From NCBI GenBank assembly GCA_025449115.1, contig JAHLKC010000134.1, positions 1 to 64,000 of the forward strand: a stretch of DNA of 64,000 nucleotides, in the 5' to 3' direction. The translations under genes and the position numbers were made by a program. Source of the stretch: Chytridium lagenaria (lineage: Eukaryota > Chytridiomycota > Chytridiomycetes > Chytridiales > Chytridiaceae). The notes under the pieces were generated by a model. That model worked only from the letters and a program-made list of their open reading frames with translations. It was not told the origin of the DNA and did not search any database. This document shows positions 56,913 to 64,000 of this stretch, piece by piece; position 1 is the first letter of the stretch, and each line of letters starts with the position of its first letter.

Positions 56913-59172
56913 TCATGAGCAAAAATCCAAAAAACAATACGAGAAGGGTCTGTCACCCCGCAAACGATACAGCAATAGGACTCCCATCCACCGTCCCAAC
57001 CTCGCTCGCCGTTGAAAATCCGAAATACTCAATGCAGACGTATCCGAGGTCGACAAAAAGGTTGTATGAGTTTCCGTTGAACTCGTACTCATGATCGATG
57101 AGTCACTGGATGTTGAGGAAGCAGAGAGACGACGGAGCGTGAATAACGGAAGATGTGGAGAGAACCCTTGGTCAGATGGTTGGACGGGAAATAGGGGGTG
57201 ATGGTTGGCTATGAGCGATGCAACGGGGTCTGTTGGACGGTGAACCGAGAGAGGTTGCGTTTGGGAGAGCTCTGCGGCAGTATAGTCCATGACGGGGGCT
57301 TTTAAGGCAGATTCCCATGTTCGATTTCCTTTCCGGGACCTCACTGGTGATACACCTGTGGAAGGTTCAGAAGCAGACCGTTTCCCGCTTCTAGGGGGGG
57401 AAAGTTTCGGGGCTAGTGGCGGAGGGAGTGAACGCGTTGTTCCAGGGGTTCCCGTTAATACTCCATGAACGTATTCAGCGGTCATACCGAGATACGCGTA
57501 CATCAATACCCAACACCGAGTGTGAAAGCTGCTCGAGCACCAGGGCCACCAGGAAGGAACGGAGGCTGATGAGAATGCAAAGGTGATGAAGGGGGTTCGT
57601 CGTCATTGTCACGCGCACGGAAATCACCCCATCGGCTCATGTGATGATACAGATCCCACCAGACGGGTATGAGTCTTCTGTTTTGGGAGAAGTGATGTGG
57701 TGTCTCCATCCTTCATCATCGCATCCTAACGATTTTTCCACCTTCCGAAGAGACAACGACCTGTCCGCGTAACACACGAACGTGAACGCCGATACGAGAG
57801 GCTCGGGTGACAAATTCAAGTGTGTCGAAGAGGGGTTGATCAGGAATCCCGCCGGCGGAGGTAAAGGCGGAGGGGGTCACGAAGAGGGGTTGAGCGGGGT
57901 GGATGGGACGGTTGAGGAGGGTAGCAGCGTAGCTAAAGGTGAGGGTAAGAGGGTGAAGGGTGGGATCGGGGGATTCAGTGGTGAGTTCAAAGGTACCAAC
58001 AAGGAGAGGTGCTATAATTGGGAATGGTGATGTCGAGGAGGGTGAAGAGGAATTATGGATTCTGAGGATTGGGAGAGAGCGTCAAGGATTGCTTCATCAA
58101 AGGCTTTAGGCTGTTTATGGAGTCTGATTAGCTTTCAATTAATTCGGCAAAAAAAGGTGTAGAGATAAATAATATGAGCTTACGAGAAGGGTATCGGGTT
58201 GAAGAAAAATCAACACATCTCCTGTCGCAATACGAGCACCCTCATTCATCCTCCTCGCACGTCCTCCTACAATACCCTCCACAATGCGCACCGAATGAAA
58301 CACCATATCCGATCCCGTCGACTCTCTGTCTAAACCATCTTCATCGCCCCCATCCTGGACAGTTCCCTTCGCCCCAAGGGATCACCATTTCGAAAGCTCT
58401 TGGAAAGCCGTTGAACACTGATCACTGTGCTATCTACTGATCCTCCGTCCACTACAATAATCTCGGTATTGGATGACGTCACCATGGTTTGCCAGGTCGA
58501 TATGATAGTCCAACGATACATGAGGCGTCGTTCAAGGATGGAATAATTATTGAAAACTTGAAAGGACGAGAAGAGTCACCAGAGGGACGTAATGGGGGCA
58601 ACGGAAGTGTAATCCGAGGCATAGTAACCATCTAAATACCTCTTCGTAAGAACAACGCTTTTACGACGCCTGCATCGATTACTCACCATCACTAGCGAGG
58701 CCACGTTCCCAAGCAGCACTCCACCAACGCACACAAAAACCGCCCAAATGCAAGCAACCCATGCTATGCCGACAGAAACTGTCGTCTGCACATCGTCCAA
58801 AGGATCTGAAATCAATCTTGACAGAATTGATATGTATAGCCTTAGGTAAGGTACGCCTTCTCCGTGTACGAAAATGGGTGCCTGAAATTCGACGACGATG
58901 AAGTGCAAGAGGATCCTTCGTCTCCCTTTCTGTGGCTGCTGCGGTGCAGGATTTAAAGCTTCCACAGGTCTTGGTTGTGGATTCGCTCGATTTTTGGATG
59001 CCAGGATGGAGGTGGGGGTATCGAAGTGGGGGGTGGTCAGGGAACTCGGGAGGAGGTGGATGGTCTGAAGCTTGGATGGGGACATTCCTGACGGCTTTCG
59101 ACGACGTATGCCGTCAGGAGGATCAGGTGCAGAAATGTCATCCATCTCCCCTGCTGATGCTACTTGTTGCAT
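56913..59172 (-). CDS. Family 2 glycosyltransferase with N-terminal membrane segment
   Basis: Inverting-type GT2 nucleotide-sugar transferase fold. The first exon (59172 to about 58685) is Pro/Ser-rich and ends in a membrane helix, VSVGIAWVACIWAVFVCVGG. The catalytic part starts FSIIIPSLNDASCI, then SNTEIIVVDGGSVDST (nucleotide-binding strand). It continues with GGRARRMNEGARIATGDVLI then FLQPDTLL, which carries the metal-binding region. Later parts are FVTPSAFTSAGGIPDQPLFD and PVWWDLYHHMSRWGDFRARD. The GRARRMNEGA block resembles the GT2 subgroup best known from bacteria (the rSAM/selenodomain-associated type). Single-base breaks occur near 58530, 58400 and 57740. The last segment (56913-57506, GMTAEYVHGVLTG and Ser/Pro-rich tail) may be its C-terminus or a separate gene. 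Acceptor substrate is unknown. Confidence 0.72.
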
Positions 59173-60192
59173 GTTCCGAGAGTGTGCAGGTGGGTTTTCA
59201 CAAATAATCTTGTGATGGGCAAGGCGTCAACCCTCCCTATATCCGCCGCAAGCGTTACCCCACACGACGATGAGAGAATGAATGCGAATAAGTTGTTCTT
59301 GTGGGCCCAGAAGCTTGCAGTTTTTCGTCGGCTCACTCAAAATAAATGGAAAGTGTTTGCAGTGAACACTTTGATGTTTAAGGGTCACGCACGGAGTATG
59401 TTCAAATGTTTCAGGTTTGTTCCAGTGTGTGCACTGTGACGTTAAATTGTATTTTCTGCGTTCAAACGCAAGGGGTGCCGACCGATCCCGTCTGTGATGA
59501 GGTGCTTCGACAATGATAACCCGTCCTTATTCGCGCAGGTATAAATCTGTTATGGCAATGGAGGTCCGAAAAAAAACTTCATCGTTTTTTACATATTACT
59601 GAGTTTGCGGCACCTCAGCATCCTCACGAGACACTAGGATGTCCGCCCGAACCAGAACCACCTCATCGTGCTGCACGTAGCGACTGTTATGGGTTTGCAT
59701 GCTCCATGCATATAAAATAAACCAGAGATTTTATACTTGAAATTCGCATATGACAAAAACGATAATTAATTAAACACCAAAAGAAATCCGATTGAAACTT
59801 GGAATGTGGAGAGACCTGGCTCTCTCCAACATTAACGTCTTCCAATCCGGCCTACTCGAAGTGAATGTGAACTCCACCACATTGCGTTTCACCGCCGCCG
59901 ATCCTACGTACTATTCAGAAAAGTTGAAAGAGACGATGATCATGGTGATGGTGATAGTGAATGGTGATGATGATGATGATGGATGATGACGGGTAATCTT
60001 CTTGGCCATCAGGGAATCATATAAAAAAGCCACTTTTTTTTCATGGATAGTTTTTGCAGTACCGCTGGGTTGCATAAAATCCACAAACCTGGAATTATAG
60101 ACCTGTTTTAGAGTGGGACAGAGGCAAGAATCTATTCTTGCAGAAAAAAAAGTTTTTGCTCTCCACAGTTTCAAGTTCTCCTTACGATAAGG
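59173..60192. other. Intergenic, GT2 / CCX exchanger divergent region
   Basis: About 1 kb between divergent starts. A 64-codon plus-strand frame at 59792-59986 (SGLLEVNVNSTTLRF) has protein-like composition but no recognisable family. It runs into a GAT microsatellite. Nothing else was recognised. Confidence 0.45.
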
Positions 60193-62775
60193 ATGGGCAA
60201 GACGACAACAACAACAGCAGCAACAACAGCAACAACAACGACTTTGACTACGAATGCGATGAGGGATCATAAGCAGAGATGCATTGGCATTAACCTCTTT
60301 ACTAAAGTCGCTGTACTCTTCGCCGCTAGCACTCTCATATCGTCCGTCAGTGCAGCTCGCATCCCATCCTCAACATCATCAACATCAGTATCATCAACCT
60401 CCGTCATTTCCAAGAATTCTTCATACCCCTCTACCGCATCATCCATATTCTCAACTTTAAAAGATGATCACGATGATGATGATGATGATGATGATGATGA
60501 TCACAATGACCACAAGAACGAGCGCAATCATTGTATAGATCGGGTGTGGAAGGAAAAGGACGCATGTACATTCATACAGTCGGACGCATGCACCGGTGTC
60601 GGTGTGGGTGCTCTCTTTCCCTACGCCCAGATGTATGTCTGTTCACCTTGGCGAAACTTTTTGGTAACAGGGGTGTCGCTTATGATGCTGGTGAGTTGTT
60701 GCTGTCTGTTCAATTTGTGGAATTTTAACCCATGGATGTAGGGGGTCTATTTAATGAATCTCTTTGTAGCCGCTGGGATTGTTGCGGCAGACTTCTTTGG
60801 TAAACTCAACACAGTTTTTACCTTTTCTGACTTATCTTTTCTGCAAAGGCCCTGGACTGAAAACTATCCTTACTCGTTGCGGTCTTCCCTCCAGTACAAT
60901 AACCGCTGTATTATTGGCTTTTGGAAACGGCTCTATCGAAGTCTTTTCCGCCATCAGTGCAACTCGCAGTGGCCAAACGAATCTGGCGTATGGGGAGCTT
61001 GTCTCATCGGCATTCTGCGTTACTACCTTGATGGTTGGGATGGTGGCTGTGTTCCAGCCCTTCCGCTTTGTGAGAAGAGCCTTCCTTAGAGATACAGTAT
61101 TTTTTTTAGGGGTGAGTGTCAATACCTTGAAACGGATTTTAAAATGTTACCAGGTCATTGTTATTTCTATTATTATTCTATCAGACGATGATATCAAATT
61201 ATTCGAGGGCGCCGGATTTCTTATAATGTACATCGTTTACATGCTCGTCGTCACCGTCGGAACGTCATGGTATGGGCGTGACCACGACCCCTCCCCGATC
61301 CCTCCCTTACCGAAGACGAAGACACGCCCCCTATCCTCGATGACGAAGGAACAGGTCACTTCAACGTTTGGGAACCCATTCCAGCATCAGAACGAAATCG
61401 ACCCATAATTTTTCCTTTATCGATCGATTCCTTCCCCGAAAGAGGCTGCGCGCGACGGAGCCGTCCAAGAAGTCTTATGAACGTATCATCCATCGCTTCA
61501 TCATCTTCCTCCCCGGCCTCAGCCTCCCGCCGTGACCCGGTCATACAACACTCACTCAAGACGTCTCTGTTCAAATATCCCGCGGACAGTCAAAATCCCT
61601 TTGGTCCGCCTACGCCATCACCGAGGCTGCCAACTTTCCGGCCCCATCCACCGTCTTCCAAGCCACCACGTTTGAATGGCTGTTCCCCACCCTTTCTCAA
61701 ACATGGAACCGTCGGTCTCTCTATGAGCGGATCCTGAGTGTCTTGATTGCTCCATCCGTGTTTGCGGTGCGTGTTTTAATTCCGACTGTTTATGATCCTG
61801 ATGCGGATCGCGAGGATCGCAAATGTGCCAGACGGAGTCGTCCCGTCTACCCCAACACCCAAACCAAGTCGTCCTGAAGTTCTGTTTGATGGAGACGAAT
61901 CGATGGAACCTAGTCTCTACCCTTCTCCTGAACGTACCCCCGACATCCTATACACCCGCATCCTTCTCCCCCGACCAATCTCTTCTCATCCAAACGTTCT
62001 CCGCCGGTTTTCTGACTGTCCAAACCTTCCTTGATGTAACGGGCCTTGCTGGAACGTCGACGCTTCTGTCATTCTTTCCTGCACTTGTGGCAGGAGTGTT
62101 GACAGCGAATGCGGCAAAAGCTGCGCCCAGCGTTGATGAAAGTATGTCGTGGTTTGTGCAAGGGTTGTCTGTGCTCGGGGGGCTTGGTGTGTTGCATTTT
62201 ACGGCAAAGGAGATTATCGGAGTTTTAGGGGCTTTTGGAGTTGTGTTGGGGTGGGGGTCCGTGCTTGTGGTTACGATTTTTATGTTGGGATGCAATTTAG
62301 GAGGTGAGTCGGCACCTTTTTGACATTTATGTTCACTATTTATATAATGCTTATCAGTATTTTAACCTTTTATCTTTACGTTCATACAGATATTCTCACG
62401 AACGTCTCCCTCGCCCACCTCGGCTAACACCTCCCTCAGCGTCCGTACCTCTTCGTCTCCCCTATGCTCAACCTCCTTTTCGGTATTGGTCTCTCCTCCG
62501 TCTACGTCATCACCCTTTACGGTGGCACACCGGTCCCAAAGATCCTTGACGATGACGATGACAACGAAGTTGCTATTTTCACATCCACGTCGGTCCTCAT
62601 CATCATGTACGGACTCCTCGCCAGCGTCGCATTTTCGGCCGTTTATGTACCGTATAAGGGGTTCAAGGCGACGAGGTTATATGGATGGTGTCTTATGGGA
62701 TGGTGTTTTGTGATGGGGTCAGCTGTGGTTTTAAGGTTGGATGGGAAATGGGATGGGACCAAAAGTTTAATTTAA
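60193..62775 (+). CDS. Cation/calcium exchanger, CaCA superfamily (CCX/NCLX type)
   Basis: Membrane antiporter expected to exchange Ca2+ for Na+, K+ or H+. The N-terminus has a hydrophobic segment (LFTKVAVLFAASTLISS) and an extracellular loop with a ten-Asp run. CTFIQSDACTGVGVGALFPY follows, the family's Cys-bearing entry to helix 1. The alpha-1 repeat reads CGLPSSTITAVLLAFGNGSI with EVFSAISA. Here the usual GNGAPD is GNGSIE, keeping an acid but not the Pro-Asp. A long hydrophilic loop of about 130 residues (about 61280-61730) separates the halves. The second half includes TNVSLAHLG, PMLNLLFGIGLSSVYVITLY and terminal helices to RLDGKWDGTKSLI. Several frame breaks (near 61420, 61730, 61860 and 62425) make the exon model approximate. 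The alpha-2 core is not cleanly readable. Confidence 0.78.
60475..60505 (+). repeat. (GAT)n coding microsatellite
   Basis: GATGAT repeats encode a run of ten Asp in the N-terminal loop of the exchanger. The same trinucleotide recurs at 59967-59985 just upstream of the gene. Confidence 0.85.
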
Positions 62776-63463
62776 CACATTCTCTTTTTCGGTTTTCAGA
62801 ACCCTTATCGTTTAGTTATATCATGCTGAACTGGAATATCTATACATCTTTTGCCGCCTTCATTTTTCCTTCCCTGTCTCTACTTTTTATCTTTTTACGT
62901 GTTTCCTTTGTTCTTTCTTTTGCGTCTGGAATTCTATGCATTCCCATTTGAGCTGCGTTTACTCTATAAAGCTTCTTTCTGGTTCTCTTCAATAGACGTA
63001 AGACGTCGTATTAATAAACAAACATTAACGAAAAAACCCAACCTACGAATTCTTGTTGGATACTTTTATTAGAAAATAGGGGATGTTGAATAAATGAATG
63101 TCCATATACGCGAACTGCAGTTGAGGCTCATCAGGAAAATAATAGCCTGATTCACTTGGAAAGGAATACGTAGCAAAGAGATATAGCGCAATTCAACTGA
63201 GAATATACCGTCTTATTAATACTATAGAAAAGTTCAGCTTTCTTTCAACAAGAGTTATCAAAATGTTCATCCTATGGGATGACTGACACGCCAAACATTA
63301 CAAAAGCGATAAACAAACAAAGAAAACCTTTCACACATTAGGGGGAATCAAAAAACGAGGGGTTCCGGGATTAAATAAAAACGGAAGATGGCGTGGGGAT
63401 AAGATATAAAAAAAAAAAGGAAGGGGTCACCCCATTTCTCCAAGATATGAGAGGGAGGGGAAT
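62776..63463. other. Spacer between convergent genes
   Basis: Holds the 3' regions of the exchanger and the Thr-rich protein gene. No gene was recognised. Confidence 0.55.
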
Positions 63464-64000
63464 TTAGAACTGTGCCCTAGGTCCCCGATTCGCCCTCCTT
63501 CCAGGACGAACACGGAACCTGTTCCCACTAGATTCCACACCATCAGGTCTTGGGACTTGATCAGCACTTCCCGTTGCCTGTGCAGACTCTGTGGTGCTGG
63601 TTTCCTCCGTGGTGGTGGTGCTGGTGGTGGTGTTCTTGACTTTAGGTGGTCTCTGGTAACCCATAGGTGAAGGAGAGGAAGTAGAATGGTGAGACTCTGT
63701 TGTGGTGGGCTCTTCATCGTCAATGGGCTTTAGCGGTGACGGTGTCAGTGTCCTCATCGTCGGTAATCGTCCTTGCGTAGGAATCTTCAAGGGTCTCATC
63801 GTCGACAGTGGTGGTGGGTTCTGGTGCAGACGTCACTGTGGCGGTGGATTCCTCTGTTACCTCAGCAGTAATGTCGCCAGCAAAGGCGGTGGCTGTGGAC
63901 TCCTCAGTGGCTTCAGCAGTGATGTCATCAGCAGAGGCGGTTGCCGTGGCTCCCTCGGTCGTCTCTGCAGTAATGTCACCAGAAGAGATGGAAGCGGTGG
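63464..64000 (-). CDS. Thr/Ser/Ala-rich tandem-repeat protein (partial, 3' end)
   Basis: The gene enters from the right window edge. From 64000 to about 63830 it encodes an imperfect 20-21-residue repeat of the type GDITAETTEGATATASADD / ITAEATEESTATAFAGD. Then come TVDDETLEDSYARTI and, after a frame break near 63740, Thr-rich sequence (NTTTSTTTTEETSTTESAQA). The C-terminus is basic, RFRVRPGRRANRGPRAQF. The composition resembles a mucin-like secreted or cell-surface protein. The signal peptide, if any, is outside the window. Function is unknown. Confidence 0.65.

Noticed and set aside
59792..59986. 64-codon plus-strand frame with protein-like N-terminal half
   Set aside because: No start context, no splice partners and no family resemblance found. 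It runs into a GAT microsatellite, so it is mentioned only as part of the spacer.

Overview
The window is nuclear DNA of a fungus. Genes are split by short spliceosomal introns, mostly 40-110 nt with GTGAGT or GTAAGT donors and in one case a perfect TACTAAC branch site. The gene content is fungal-type: an RRN6/TAF1C-like Pol I factor, an Snc/VAMP R-SNARE, a TSG101/Vps23 ESCRT-I subunit, UPF1, eRF1, 6-phosphogluconate dehydrogenase, a mitochondrial carrier and a CCX/NCLX-type exchanger. All three standard stop codons end genes, and eRF1 carries the standard NIKS and YxCxxxF motifs, so the standard code is used. Retention of a MRNIP-like gene, a metazoan-style SQ-rich UPF1 and spacing of about 2.5 kb per gene suggest an early-diverging (chytrid-like) lineage, but that placement is inference.

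Layout, left to right: C2H2 zinc-finger factor (+, 5' end probably outside the window); TSG101/Vps23 (+); RCHY1/Pirh2-type CHY-RING ubiquitin ligase (+); CENP-K/Sim4-like candidate (-); homocysteine S-methyltransferase (-); UPF1 (-); ICME-like alpha/beta hydrolase (+); MRNIP-like protein (-); second alpha/beta hydrolase (-); RRN6/TAF1C-like factor (-); a 4.1-kb non-coding transposon with ~0.85-kb inverted repeats and 8-bp target duplications (27237-31396); unidentified low-complexity protein (+); hairpin minisatellite (35.1-35.8 kb); isoaspartyl peptidase/asparaginase (-); FAD amine oxidase (-) divergent from 6PGDH (+); R-SNARE (+); a gene-free 2.4-kb repeat region; an orphan protein with a ubiquitin-like segment (-); a secreted Pro/Ser/Thr-rich protein (-); two eRF1 genes tail to tail (+/-); mitochondrial carrier (-); GT2 glycosyltransferase (-); CCX-type cation/calcium exchanger (+); and the 3' end of a Thr-rich repeat protein (-).

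Most genes are unrelated housekeeping functions with no operon-like logic. Translation termination and NMD are represented three times (UPF1 and two eRF1 copies) without being adjacent.

A caution applies to the whole window. Many otherwise conserved genes, including single-copy housekeeping genes, carry isolated one-base frame shifts, several of them at homopolymer runs. I read these as residual indel errors in the assembly rather than as pseudogenes. Coordinates below are gene loci with introns included. Start codons and some splice sites are therefore approximate.
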